Assembly: GCA_003194525.1 (NCBI GenBank)
Contig: NBIV01000131.1
Coordinates: 1-64,000, forward strand
Length of the DNA: 64,000 nt
DNA from: Gracilariopsis chorda
Taxonomy: Eukaryota > Rhodophyta > Florideophyceae > Gracilariales > Gracilariaceae
Direction of reading: 5' to 3'
The translations under genes and the position numbers were made by a program. The notes beneath the pieces were generated by a model. That model worked only from the letters and a program-made list of their open reading frames with translations, did not search any database and was not told the DNA's origin. This document shows positions 1-9,440 of the stretch, in pieces. The first letter of the stretch is position 1. Each line of letters opens with the position of its first letter.

Positions 1-329
1 GGCGGGTAACGGCGAATGAAAACGAGATCATCGCGCGTTTCTTCGGGGTGCCGGTCTTAGCGCTGCCGAGGTATCGGGGATGTCACCACCATGGCGGACG
101 CGGGCCTACCGCCTTGCTGGGGTTACGCCCGGGCAACGGCGAAGAGTGAGAGTGGTTTTCCTGGTATTCTTTCCCTGGCTATGCCAGTTAGTTAGTGTAG
201 TATAGAGGAGCTAGCTGCTCCCCTGAATAAACTTTCCCGTTTAGAACGGTGATTTCCAATTAGCATTTCCCGTCTTAGACGGACTTTCCTTGCTATCCTT
301 TCTCATTGCCCTCCGCTCGCGCGGCAACG
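1..329 (-). other. 3' non-coding part of element A
   Basis: No coding region lies downstream of the chromodomain. On the element's own strand a purine-rich stretch (GAGAAAGGATAGCAAGG) lies at about 275-300 and could be the polypurine tract, which would put the 3' LTR to its left, mostly outside the window. Small hairpins such as CCGTC-TTA-GACGG at about 270 continue here. Confidence 0.4.
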
Positions 330-941
330 TTACCCAACTTGGGCATTAACCAGCGTGGCTGGGGCTGCAGTTCCCGTTTGACGGTGGTATCGCACGATCT
401 GCGACCGTGGGAGGTGTTCAATTGGCTCCCACGTATCCCCACTGGGGTCGTACCCGTACCAGCGGACGCGGTATTGTAGAATACCATCCTGGTCCCAGGT
501 GTGTCCGACAAGTCGGTCTACTACGAACTCTCGTTCGTAGACCTGCCGGCCGTGCCGGGTGGTGGTTGTACTCCCTTGCGAGGTTGTCCGCGGTGCGGTA
601 TAATGTCCCTTAGCAGGGTGTTCGGCGATAACTCCGACGTTGCCGTGCGCTGTCCTAGTGCCGCTGCTCATGCGGGAAAAATATCCCTCAAGAGGGTATG
701 TGGTGTCACGGTTTCCCCGGCAAGTCATTCCCCATTGGGGTGTCGTTGTTCCCGTCTTCACGGTAGCCAGGCGAACCGCCAACCGGCGGGGGACTTGAAA
801 CTCCGCATTCGCGTTGAACTCACGAACCGCGAGTTTGCGGGAAGATGACCGCTCCTGCGGAATCGGCGTTTTCCACGATCCCCTGGGGGGTCCCGTGCGA
901 CACGGTGGTTGGATGGCAAACCGCCTCCCTGCCAGGCGCAC
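330..941 (-). CDS. element A: chromodomain-bearing C-terminal piece
   Basis: The last third carries a classic chromodomain pattern: a YEREFVVDRLVGH start, then YRVRWYGYDPSGDTWEP with aromatic-cage-like W and Y residues and a closing acidic helix. In chromoviruses such a domain follows integrase and is thought to steer insertion to marked chromatin. The unusual point is distance: the integrase C-terminal piece ends near 1716, some 775 bases upstream on this strand, whereas the two are normally contiguous. Part of a decayed retroelement. Confidence 0.75.
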   Translation of the reverse strand: MRLAGRRFAIQPPCRTGPPRGSWKTPIPQERSSSRKLAVREFNANAEFQVPRRLAVRLATVKTGTTTPQWGMTCRGNRDTTYPLEGYFSRMSSGTRTAHGNVGVIAEHPAKGHYTAPRTTSQGSTTTTRHGRQVYEREFVVDRLVGHTWDQDGILQYRVRWYGYDPSGDTWEPIEHLPRSQIVRYHRQTGTAAPATLVNAQVG

Positions 942-1715
942 GAAGCGCTCTGCACCGTACGTTCCGGCGGCGCCGTGGTGTCCCCGGCTACTGGGGGGTT
1001 GCCTAAGGCTAACTCCGGTACACCGGTATTTTGGTCAAAATTCCCCTTTGGGGGGTGCCGGGCAGGTGCCGATGACACCCTTTTCAGGGGCCTGGCCGCT
1101 AAGTGCGGTGCACCGTCTCCATGAGGAGGAGCAGCGTCCGGTACGACCGGTTTCGAGCGTGCGATGGCGCGCGTTTTTTCCCGAGTTCCTCGGTTCTTCG
1201 CCGCAGCGTTGCGGTAGTTGGCGCAAATTATTCCCCGGAACGGGGGCTTCGATTTCGTCTGCGGCGGGGAGCGTTTCCGAGCGCTGCGCGCCAGGGCCTG
1301 AAGCTTCGGATGCGGCTTGGCTACCCTTTTCCCCGATAGGGGTGTGGGTATTTCCCAGCGGCGCTGGTGTATCTGGGCGCCTCTTCTCCGCGGGCGCGGG
1401 TCTGAGCGACCTGATTGAACCGCTTCCGCGGGACTTCCGCCAATGGCGGCTTTGAGGCATCTCCCTGCTCAGGGGATTGAGGGCGATTGTCGCCATACTC
1501 CCGTATCGGGGATCCTTCCCTGACAGGGGTGTGCGGTAGCTGCGTTTCAGCTTCCCGTGTAACACGGTGTATTTGCCGCCTTTGCGGGACCTGCGCGTCT
1601 GGTTCCTGTTGCACAGCGCTGCCCGAGGACGGGGGATTAGTGTCGCGTGAGATACTCCGTGCTCCACGGTCAGTTGTCCGTATGGTACGGCGTGTTTCCC
1701 GTTGCGACGGCGATC
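942..1715 (-). other. hairpin-rich spacer between integrase and chromodomain of element A
   Basis: No recognisable domain is coded here on either strand, although several frames stay open because the DNA is GC-rich. Perfect hairpins crowd the stretch, for example CCCTG-A-CAGGG at 1518-1528, CCGTG-TAA-CACGG at 1555-1567 and CCGC-CTTT-GCGG at 1576-1587. It may be a linker expanded by hairpin-rich sequence. Confidence 0.45.
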
Positions 1716-2435
1716 TCATTCCTCGAAAACGAGTGTTCTCCTCCCCCTCCTGAGACGGAGCGGCGGGATAAGGGATAACATGCCCCGCCTGGCGGGTGTA
1801 GATTCGCGCCATAGGGGCGGGCACAGAGAGGCCCGAATTACCCGGCTGAGCCGGTGAGTCCGACAGGGTCGGTAGGTCTGAGAGTCCCCGGAGGGGTGTG
1901 GTAGCACGGTAGGCCGTCTCACCACCGATGTATCGGATGCAGAGCCATATTCCAGCGTAGGGTCCAGCGTAGCTGGTGCAGCCTCAGTCGAGGGTGGCGG
2001 AGCTAGCACGATGCGATCGCGAGATAACCGCTCATGCTCGTCACCCATTTCCACAACCACTGTGTCCGTCGTGACGGAGATAACCTTGAAAGGACCATCC
2101 GCCACAGGCGAGAGCTTATGGTGCTTCTCCCTTTCAGGGTTGTAGTACTCCTTGCGGACGAATACGAAGTCCCCGGAGTTGATCTGTTCCGGTTTGCCTC
2201 CTCGCAAGCGAGCATCGAAATTCCGTTTGTAGACGGCTTGGGCGTGGTCCATCGCCTTCCGCGCTGCGGGTACCAGCTTGGTCAGCCATGCTTTCCACTT
2301 CTGGCGGTAATCCTTAACAGAAGGGAACGCGTCCAACGTAGGTTGGGATTCCAACGCCATTGGCGGGTGTCCGTGAAAGGACCAACTCGAAAGGGGATAT
2401 TCCGGTAGTCCGGTGTACCTGCGTATTGTACGCAA
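1716..2435 (-). CDS. element A: integrase C-terminal (GPY/F-like) piece
   Basis: After the catalytic core comes the typical gypsy tail: AVYKRNFDARLRGG, GDFVFVRKEYYN, LSPVADGPFKVISV and a VVEMGD segment, matching the SH3-like GPY/F fold that binds DNA. The remainder of the piece, downstream of about residue 150, is low complexity and unrecognised. It overlaps the integrase core reading and belongs to the same broken pol region. Confidence 0.8.
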   Translation of the reverse strand: MRTIRRYTGLPEYPLSSWSFHGHPPMALESQPTLDAFPSVKDYRQKWKAWLTKLVPAARKAMDHAQAVYKRNFDARLRGGKPEQINSGDFVFVRKEYYNPEREKHHKLSPVADGPFKVISVTTDTVVVEMGDEHERLSRDRIVLAPPPSTEAAPATLDPTLEYGSASDTSVVRRPTVLPHPSGDSQTYRPCRTHRLSRVIRASLCPPLWRESTPARRGMLSLIPPLRLRRGRRTLVFEE

Positions 2436-3344
2436 AGGTCACGGCATCCGTGTAGATATCCCAAGTCTTGGGGTGGTCAGCCGTGTAAGCACGGAGAGCT
2501 GCGAGCATTGTCCGGTTGAAACGCTCGACCTGCCCATTAGACTGGGGATGATACGTGGTCGTGAAGAGATTCTTCACGTCCAGTATCCGACAGACGTCCT
2601 GGAAAAATCGCGATGCGAACTGTTTCCCGTTGTCGGAAAGTAGCTCCAAAGGAGGTCCGTAGGCAAACACCCAATGCCGCACAAAGGCGTGAGCGACCGT
2701 GTAGGCGGTAATCCTCTTTAGAGGGACTGTCCGAACTAATTTCGAGAACCTGTCCGTAATAACGAGTAGGAACTTGTTGCCTCTCCTGGTAGAGAGCAAT
2801 GGTCCGAGAATGTCAATTGCGACAAACTCGAGCGGCGCCCTGGCGGGGAATAGCTTCATCCGTTTGGAGTGCTTCCGGAGTTTGACCCGGTTCTTCGCGC
2901 ATTGCGTGCAAAACCGCACCGTAGCGTAGCAATCAACCGCCATGGCGGGCCAGTAGAAATCCCTGCGAAGGGTTAGATAAAGCTTCCTCCCACCGGAGTG
3001 TCCCCCGAGTTTCGGGTAATGCGAAAGGTGCAATATCCGCTTCTGTAGCGTGTGCGGTACCACAACTTGTGGGTAGCCTCGACGGTCCTCACGAGGTAAC
3101 CAATGTCGTTCACCCCGAAGGGGAGGTTCTCTCCGCCGTTGAGGCGTGCACGTATCCTTGTACAGAAGGGGTCCCCGAATTGTTCTCGGATCATTTCCTC
3201 GGTCTCAGCCGGTACATAATTTCCCGGTATGGGTTTCTCAGAATCATCTCGCGATGCGAGTAGGTAGTCGAAGTCAGCATCTTCGTCCCAGTTTTCTGGC
3301 TCAGCCTCGACGGCACATTCCGGATCATCCGGGTCCATTGCCAT
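2314..3344 (-). CDS. element A: integrase, zinc-binding and catalytic core
   Basis: An HHCC zinc-binding motif is visible (HLSHYPKLGGHSG, then CTQC), followed by the RNase-H-fold core with all three catalytic positions: D in VAIDILGP, D in LLSDNGKQF and E in NGQVERFNR. Integrase joins the reverse-transcribed copy to host DNA. The catalytic residues are all present although the region is read in more than one piece. Confidence 0.9.
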
Positions 3345-3780
3345 GAAACATGGGACTTCATCATCCTCCGTTGGAGTGCCTCCCCACTTGTGGGTAAACG
3401 CGACAGAGCGTCGGCTTGGGTGTTCTGCGCGCCCTTTTTATAAATGACTTGGAAGTCATATTCCGCGAGGCGGAGTCTCCAGCGCATGAGGCGTCCCGAC
3501 GGGTCGGAGATATTCATTAACCACCTCAGTGAGGAATGATCCGTGTACACGGTGAAATGGACTCCCATAAGGTAGGGGCGCAGAGTGGTCATCGCCCATA
3601 CGACGGCGAGGCACTCTTTCTCCGATACGGAGTAGTTCCGCTCATGGACATTGAGCGAGCGCGACCAATAACCAATTGGGTGTCGTTCCCCCTCGGGGTG
3701 GTTTGAAAAAGAGCACACCCGACTTGGTAGTCGCTCGAGTCCGTATCTGGGGAGTATGGCAACCCAAGTTTTGGGAGATG
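3191..3780 (-). CDS. element A: RNase H
   Basis: Shows the Ty3/gypsy RNase H signature: PIGYWSRSLN, NYSVSEKECLAVVWA, the FTVYTDHSSLRWLM block and ADALSRLP at the end. This domain removes the RNA strand during reverse transcription. It follows the reverse transcriptase directly and is part of the same broken pol gene. Confidence 0.88.
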
Positions 3781-5622
3781 TAGGATTGGTGCTGATGTGA
3801 CAGCCTCCTTCAAGGAGTTAAAGGCTTCCGATTGCTCGGGCGTAAATGTTCCCAGTTTTGGGGGGTTCCCCTTTCGCAACAACGCGTTCAGGGGCGCTGC
3901 AGTATCCGAAAAGTTCGGGATAAACAGTCGATAGACGTTGACCAGCCCCAGAAAGGAGCGCAGTTCCGTTTGAGTACGGGGTTCTTTCGCCTCAACGAGG
4001 GATTTGACTCGAGCTTTCTCGATCGCTAACCGTCCAGGACGGATAATGTGACCCAGATACTTCACAGTATCTGTGAAAAACTCGCATTTACTCAACTTGA
4101 GGGTAATTCCCGCATCGCGGAGTACGGTCAGCACGTCTCGGACGTGAGTGAGATGGTCGTCCAATGAGTTGGAGAAGATGATAATATCATCAAGGTAGAC
4201 CAGACAACTCCGCCACTTAAAGCGGTTGAGTAGGATATCTACTGCACGCTGAAAGGTGGCGGGGGCGTTGGTTAACCCAAATGGCATCCGCTTGAAGCGG
4301 TACGTTCCTGCATGGCAGGTGAATGCGGTTTTGTCGCAATCCTCCTGTCTGACAGGTACTTGCCAATATCCCCAATTGGCATCAAGGGCCGTGAACACGG
4401 TGGCGTCTCCAAGGGAGTCAATGCACTCGTCCATACGAGGGATGGGGTACGTGTCCCTAACAGTCACGGCATTGAGCCGGCGGTAGTCGACACAGAACCT
4501 CCAGGTTCCGTCAGCCTTTAAAGCCAGTACAACTGGGGATGCCCAGGGCGATTGAGCGGGCTCAATCACACCTGCGCGGAGCATCTTGTCCACCTGGGCC
4601 TGCTCCTCTTCCCGAGCTTTCGGACCTGCCCTGTAAGGGGGTTGTGCAACCGGTCGCGCACCGGGGATTAAATCGATCCGGTGTTCCGTTGCATCAATCT
4701 CGCCAAGCGAGCCATCCCACATTGTGGTGAATTCCCGTAACATAGTACGGAGTTTGTTGCGGTGCGACTCTGGCACGTGGCTGAAGTCCAGCGCTTCAAG
4801 TGCTTTTTCCGGATCAATCCGGTCATTGCTCGATGGAGCATTGTCCTGTGGAACAGGTGTGGTTCGCAATTCCGAGTTACTCGGTATGTTCGACGCGGAA
4901 GTAGCGGTTTCCTCCCCCTCCTTAGACTTGACGTCTTCGGACGGCGGGGTGAACTCCTCAGAAGAGGTGGTAACTCCGAGTACATCGGCGGTTGTCATCT
5001 TCGTTGGCAGCATTCCCATAGGATGGGGGGTTACACTCCCAATTACTTGGTGTTTGACCAGATACTGGGGGTGTTTGCCAAGGTTGGCAACCAATATCCG
5101 GAAAGGAACATCCGGGGAAATGGAGACAATTCCATTAGCCAGCGCCAGCTGGGATTTCTCGTACAACGAGGCGAGGGGTTGTATAACCCGAAGACCGTGT
5201 TGACGGGAATTTACCTGTACCCAGACTTGGGACTCAGCCGGTATAGAAACCGAGGCAGCGACGCGGAGCTTGGTGGACTCGCGGGACGCGGGCGGTGGCT
5301 CCTGCGCAGCAGGGAGCGGAACTTGTTTCCGAGAGGACCGCTTTAGCGGGCGGCGAACAATCGGAACCGACGATCCGTCGTCAAGTTCTACACGCCTGAG
5401 GCGGGGCCTGATTGCGTCGACAAATCTGTCGCAGTAATCACATCCCAGTATGACTGGTGCTGCCAGTGAACGGCAAACGATGAAGTCCAACTTCACCACA
5501 GATGTACCAAGTCTCACGACGAGGTCCACTGTGCCCACCGTTTGTAACGGATTGTTGTTCGCATCCGAAATGTCGGGGACCGCGTCAGAGCGGATACGCG
5601 ACCGCACAAGCGGGGGTAACAA
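3589..5622 (-). CDS. element A: protease remainder and reverse transcriptase
   Basis: The N-terminal 60 residues look like the second half of a retropepsin (FIVCRSLAAPVILGCDY). A variable linker follows, then a complete reverse transcriptase: WRFCVDYRRLN, TALDANWGYWQVPV, YRFKRMPFGLTNAPATFQ and the catalytic YLDD in CLVYLDDIIIFS, then the start of RNase H. Hairpins with 5-bp stems sit inside even the most conserved blocks, for example at 4307-4319 next to the MPFGL motif. Confidence 0.92.
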   Translation of the reverse strand: MLPPLVRSRIRSDAVPDISDANNNPLQTVGTVDLVVRLGTSVVKLDFIVCRSLAAPVILGCDYCDRFVDAIRPRLRRVELDDGSSVPIVRRPLKRSSRKQVPLPAAQEPPPASRESTKLRVAASVSIPAESQVWVQVNSRQHGLRVIQPLASLYEKSQLALANGIVSISPDVPFRILVANLGKHPQYLVKHQVIGSVTPHPMGMLPTKMTTADVLGVTTSSEEFTPPSEDVKSKEGEETATSASNIPSNSELRTTPVPQDNAPSSNDRIDPEKALEALDFSHVPESHRNKLRTMLREFTTMWDGSLGEIDATEHRIDLIPGARPVAQPPYRAGPKAREEEQAQVDKMLRAGVIEPAQSPWASPVVLALKADGTWRFCVDYRRLNAVTVRDTYPIPRMDECIDSLGDATVFTALDANWGYWQVPVRQEDCDKTAFTCHAGTYRFKRMPFGLTNAPATFQRAVDILLNRFKWRSCLVYLDDIIIFSNSLDDHLTHVRDVLTVLRDAGITLKLSKCEFFTDTVKYLGHIIRPGRLAIEKARVKSLVEAKEPRTQTELRSFLGLVNVYRLFIPNFSDTAAPLNALLRKGNPPKLGTFTPEQSEAFNSLKEAVTSAPILHLPKLGLPYSPDTDSSDYQVGCALFQTTPRGNDTQLVIGRARSMSMSGTTPYRRKSASPSYGR

Positions 5623-5912
5623 TATTCCACAACAAAGTTGGGGCCTGCACCTGTATCCAGGACGGTGAGAAACCTCACCATAAACTGGGGGTCAAGGCCA
5701 AGGTCGGCATAGACCTTATAATTGCGTTTGGCCAAGACCAAGACTCCACCGGGAATCCGGGGATTTTTACTCCGTATCCACGGGCGACGCAACACACCGA
5801 GGTGCGCAGAGTCCGCGTCAGCGGTGTCTTTCCTCGAGAGGACTTTCACCGGGGAGCGAGGCGAGGACGCCTCGGGCACCAACAGCCTCGTTCTTGAGGA
5901 CGCCTCTCCCAA
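5514..5912 (-). CDS. element A: aspartic protease active-site piece
   Basis: Contains VLDTGAGPNFV, the DTGA active site of a retropepsin, which cuts the polyprotein. It overlaps the downstream protease/reverse transcriptase reading in another frame and lies just after gag. Confidence 0.8.
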   Translation of the reverse strand: MGEASSRTRLLVPEASSPRSPVKVLSRKDTADADSAHLGVLRRPWIRSKNPRIPGGVLVLAKRNYKVYADLGLDPQFMVRFLTVLDTGAGPNFVVEYCYPRLCGRVSALTRSPTFRMRTTIRYKRWAQWTSS

Positions 5913-5929
5913 AGGGGAGACTCCCTCAG

Positions 5930-7714
5930 TTAGTTTTCCGCCTTCGGCGGTTGGTTGGTTTCCTCGACCACGAGTGCTTCATCCTGTTGACGGGGGTTTC
6001 TATCCGCATAAGCGGGGGTTGCAACGGATGGTTGCGTGATCTCCCGAATCGGGGTGTATGAAGCTTGCCGCGCACGCGGGGTCTGTGGTAGGGCATGGGA
6101 AAAGTCCGTTTTAGCACGGAGGTAAGAAGCCGTCGGGACGGAACTTTTCTCCTCTGGAGTGAGGGCCTCATAATTTGCCACTACCTTGGCCATATCCTTC
6201 AGTGAACAAATACACTGAGGTGAGGTATGGCCATGGGCATAGCACAGGTGGCAAATCAGAGCCAATACCGCGACACGCGGATTATTATTCCGAGTATCGG
6301 AGAAGCGAACCGCAGGGCGGGTGTCAGTCCATCCAGGCCGTTGATAAGGGGATTGACCGTTTGAAAACGGGAGTCGTTGGGGTTGAACCCGACTGTTACC
6401 ACAGTATAGAACGGGATCCTCTGTTCCCGTATCATGGGTCATCTCCGTCGTTGACGGTAAATCACTGGTGGGTATCGACACACCATCCTCCTGCACTAAA
6501 TGCACGGTATCAAATCCCTGTCCAGGGTTCCCATCCGCGGTGAGCGGGAGAGAGGAAGCTTCGCTTTCCAGCAACAACGCCTTGGCGGATTTAGACCGAT
6601 TGTTCGGAGTTCTTGCACGAAGTGCATCCCCTTCCGCTCGAGCGTGTTGGACCAGCTCGAGGTAGGTGATCCTTCGCTTGTCCTCCCGATAACGGGTAAC
6701 TAAACTCCGGATTGCCGGGTCAAGACCATCAATGAACATGGTACTGCGCTCCCCAGCGGGGTATACGTTACCACATCTGTGGAAAGCCTTGTTAAGGCGC
6801 ACCGAGTAATCGGTCTCGGTCTCTCCAGCACGCTGGCGTGTATCTCGCAAAGCGAGGATAGCCTGCTGAATAGCGGTGTTGGTGGCGTAGGAGCGCAGAA
6901 GATACTGCACAGCCTCCGGACAGCAAGTAACTCCTCCCTCGGAGGCGCGAGAAGATCCTCGGACAGAGGTGTATTGGTCCTCGGCCACTCCCCGTAAGAA
7001 ATACGGTAAAGCCAAATAGGCTTGTCCCTCATTCATACCGAGGATATCGGCCTCCGCTACAAAGCGGGATAGGAAATCCAGTACTACGACTGGGTCCTCT
7101 CCAGTAAAATACTGGTTGCGGAGCGAGAGCTGCATTCGCTTAATGCATTCTCGCACCTTTCCCGTACCACGGGGCGTACGTCCAAGTGAGGAATCTTCAA
7201 GCCGGTAGTACCGGTATGATAAAAGCTTCCGATAATCCGGGTTTGTCGGTTTCAATTCCCGGAGACCGGGGTGTCTTCTCCCCTTCTGGCGGGTTCGGAC
7301 CACACCTTCAGTGGCCGATGACCGCTTCGAGCGGGAGGAGTAGCCTCGCTTCTCGTCCTCCGAGTCGGAGTCCGAGGAGCTCGAGCTAACCGAATGGTTT
7401 CGGGGTGAGTCCGACGATGTCGAAGAATCGGAGTCCGAATATTTTCGGTGATGTTTCCGTCGGTGACGGCGTTTCTTCTTCCCAGCAAGCTGGTCGTTGT
7501 GCGATGCCTCGTTTACCGGATCACCCGGGGATGGTTTGTCCATGAGGACGAACTGCTCCAGCGTCTCCAGGCGGGCACCAATCCGATCAAATCGGGCTTC
7601 AACTCCTTCGATGAAGGCGGCGGGTTGTCCCAAACTCTCCAACACGGAGTTGACGTCAGACCGTAAAATACGGAGCTCCTCGGCGACCTCCTTTACGGGG
7701 GTTGCCGAGACCAC
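5930..7714 (-). CDS. element A: gag
   Basis: A long open reading of 594 codons. The N-terminus is coiled-coil-like with heptad Leu/Val; residues about 70-170 are rich in Ser, Lys and Arg; the retrotransposon gag core follows (VLDFLSRFVAEADI, ETETDYSVRLNKAFHRCG). Near residue 510 is one CCHC zinc knuckle (CHLCYAHGHTSPQC, spacing C-x2-C-x4-H-x4-C), which binds RNA. This is the best-preserved reading of the element. Confidence 0.85.
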   Translation of the reverse strand: MVSATPVKEVAEELRILRSDVNSVLESLGQPAAFIEGVEARFDRIGARLETLEQFVLMDKPSPGDPVNEASHNDQLAGKKKRRHRRKHHRKYSDSDSSTSSDSPRNHSVSSSSSDSDSEDEKRGYSSRSKRSSATEGVVRTRQKGRRHPGLRELKPTNPDYRKLLSYRYYRLEDSSLGRTPRGTGKVRECIKRMQLSLRNQYFTGEDPVVVLDFLSRFVAEADILGMNEGQAYLALPYFLRGVAEDQYTSVRGSSRASEGGVTCCPEAVQYLLRSYATNTAIQQAILALRDTRQRAGETETDYSVRLNKAFHRCGNVYPAGERSTMFIDGLDPAIRSLVTRYREDKRRITYLELVQHARAEGDALRARTPNNRSKSAKALLLESEASSLPLTADGNPGQGFDTVHLVQEDGVSIPTSDLPSTTEMTHDTGTEDPVLYCGNSRVQPQRLPFSNGQSPYQRPGWTDTRPAVRFSDTRNNNPRVAVLALICHLCYAHGHTSPQCICSLKDMAKVVANYEALTPEEKSSVPTASYLRAKTDFSHALPQTPRARQASYTPIREITQPSVATPAYADRNPRQQDEALVVEETNQPPKAEN

Positions 7715-7737
7715 CTCTTGGAGGGATTTTAGTTCCC

Positions 7738-8103
7738 CTACAAGGGTGTCATGGGCGGTCCACAGAGCGCGGACCTGGGATTCCAGGGAAGTTCCCTGGG
7801 GGGTGTTATCACCCGTTCCACGGGGCTTGAAGCCGCGACAGCGGGAGCAGGCCGGGGTGCCTGGGGCACTGCGGCAACAGCCGGAGTCGATGCTGCATTC
7901 CCCTGCGGGGGTGATAACGAGGGCAAAAGGAGGTTCCGGGGTTCCCGGTCGGGGGTATCATTCCGCGATGAAGCGGCGCCAGCACGGCTGGAACTTGTCC
8001 GTATAGGGATACGGGGTACGAACCGAACTTCGGAAGTGTCCGCGTTGTCGCGGGAGCGACTACGCGTAACCACTGGCTCCGCGTCGGAGGGATTTCTCGA
8101 CAT
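7738..8103 (-). CDS. element A: short Pro/Ala/Arg-rich reading ahead of gag
   Basis: 121 codons rich in Arg, Ser, Pro and Ala, with no domain I recognise. It lies just upstream of gag on the same strand, so it may be the gag N-terminus or a leader-region open frame. Confidence 0.4.
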   Translation of the reverse strand: MSRNPSDAEPVVTRSRSRDNADTSEVRFVPRIPIRTSSSRAGAASSRNDTPDREPRNLLLPSLSPPQGNAASTPAVAAVPQAPRPAPAVAASSPVERVITPPRELPWNPRSALCGPPMTPL

Positions 8104-9000
8104 GAGAAAATACCGTTACGACGGGAAACGATCACGGAACTTCCGGTGAATGAAAACAAACCTCGTAAGAGGGAAAGCAAAAACCGATTCTAGGTCGGGA
8201 GACCACTTTGTGGTGCAATGCCCCAAAGGGGAAAAACACCGAAAGACGTCCGGGATCTTCCTCTCACGAGGTGAACCCAGTTGGGTAGAGCCCTCCCAGA
8301 GGTGTCACGGCGAAGCCGGTTTGTAAGACCAGGGACACCTGTCGCGACTCGCGCAGGGAGGTGAAGGCGAAGAATCGGTATCCGCGTGAGCGGGGCGTGA
8401 TCCTCAGTAGAGGTATGTTTCCACGTAAGTGGGGGTGTGTGAGCGGATGCGCACACGAGGGCCGCGGATAGCGGGAGGTGCTACCCTAAAAAGGGGAAAG
8501 AGGAAGGACGAGTGGGTCGCGAGAGCGACGAGTAGATACGGCGATGCCGGTGGACGGGACTCCCTATACAGGGCGGAACACCAATATGATTGGAACAATT
8601 AGTACTCCCAATGATGGGTCTCCTTTAGATGTGCAAGGGGGGTGAACTTCCGTACACTGCGGTGCTTCCCTCCAAGGAGGAGTTGAGAACACGCGGAGGC
8701 GGTAAAGCTCAGAGCCAATTCCCCAGGTTGGGGTCCCTTGTTGGGGAAGGTTTACTGGTGCGACGGCAGTGCGCCGTCGCACTAAGTACTAGCTTCCCAG
8801 AAATGGGTGTGAAAATAATAAATAAAATTAACTAAAATACTCCACATTCCGTGGCAACATCCACTACTGTGGCCAACCGCCAATTGACCCAAAACCGTGT
8901 CCCACGTGTCCATACCCACCGTAGTGGGGCGTAGTTCATATACACACTACACAACCGATAATATCGGGAAAACAATCAAGTACCAAGAATCCCTCCCTGA
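8104..9000 (-). other. 5' non-coding region of element A, probably including the 5' LTR
   Basis: No coding potential. The hairpin texture continues (CCCC-AAA-GGGG near 8225, CCCAC-CGTA-GTGGG near 8925) and weakens after about 9000. The 5' LTR should lie here, but without the partner LTR its edges cannot be set. Confidence 0.45.
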
Positions 9001-9100
9001 GGGCGTTGCACTTCAACTATTGTCAGTACATTAGACAATAGTAAAAATAGAAGCGTATCCTATTCAAACAACAAAATAAATAATGTGTAGTACAACCTAC

Positions 9101-9440
9101 GTATACCCTTCTAACGAAAATAGTTGTAATCTATGTAGTGCATAATTAGACTGCCCAGTACTAAAAACTTATACCATTCTAACAAGAATAGGTATAGTTT
9201 ACGTAATGCATACGTAGGCGACATAGTACTGTAGACGTATACACTTCTCACAAAAATAATTTTAATCTATGTAGTGCATACGTAGGTCACACAGTTTTAC
9301 AAACGTAGAATCCTTTAACGAGAATGGGAATTAACTATACGGTGCATACGTAGGTAAATTCATACTCCATATAAATTGACGTCTGAAACCCATACTGAAT
9401 AAGAATGCAATGCATATGTAATTAGTAAAGTACTGCGTAT
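9101..9440. repeat. 68-bp tandem repeat, five diverged units
   Basis: Units start at 9101, 9169, 9237, 9305 and 9373, each exactly 68 bp. The best-kept part is a core like TATGTAGTGCATACGTAGG in the middle of the unit. Units differ by roughly a quarter to a third of positions, so the array is old, but the exact 68-bp register is kept. It is AT-rich and abuts the hairpin-rich element on the left and the Helitron on the right. Confidence 0.8.

Larger units (their letters stand above)
1..8960 (-). mobile_element. Ty3/gypsy LTR retrotransposon A with chromodomain (left end outside window)
   Basis: Read on the minus strand, the parts run gag, protease, reverse transcriptase, RNase H, integrase, integrase C-terminal domain and a separate chromodomain, which is the Ty3/gypsy order. 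The domains are well conserved, so the copy is not ancient, but the reading is interrupted about five times; one of these could be the gag-pol shift that such families use. No LTR pair could be recognised, because the left end lies outside the window. The whole element is filled with short perfect hairpins (see findings), which makes its base pattern unlike any neighbour. Right boundary is approximate, placed where the hairpin texture fades. Confidence 0.9.

Noticed and set aside
293-1824. Many overlapping open frames on both strands, several over 150 codons
   Set aside because: GC-rich hairpin DNA has few stops in any frame. Only the chromodomain piece shows protein-level conservation.
9101-9440. 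68-bp array as a centromeric satellite
   Set aside because: Only five diverged units; too short and isolated to support that.
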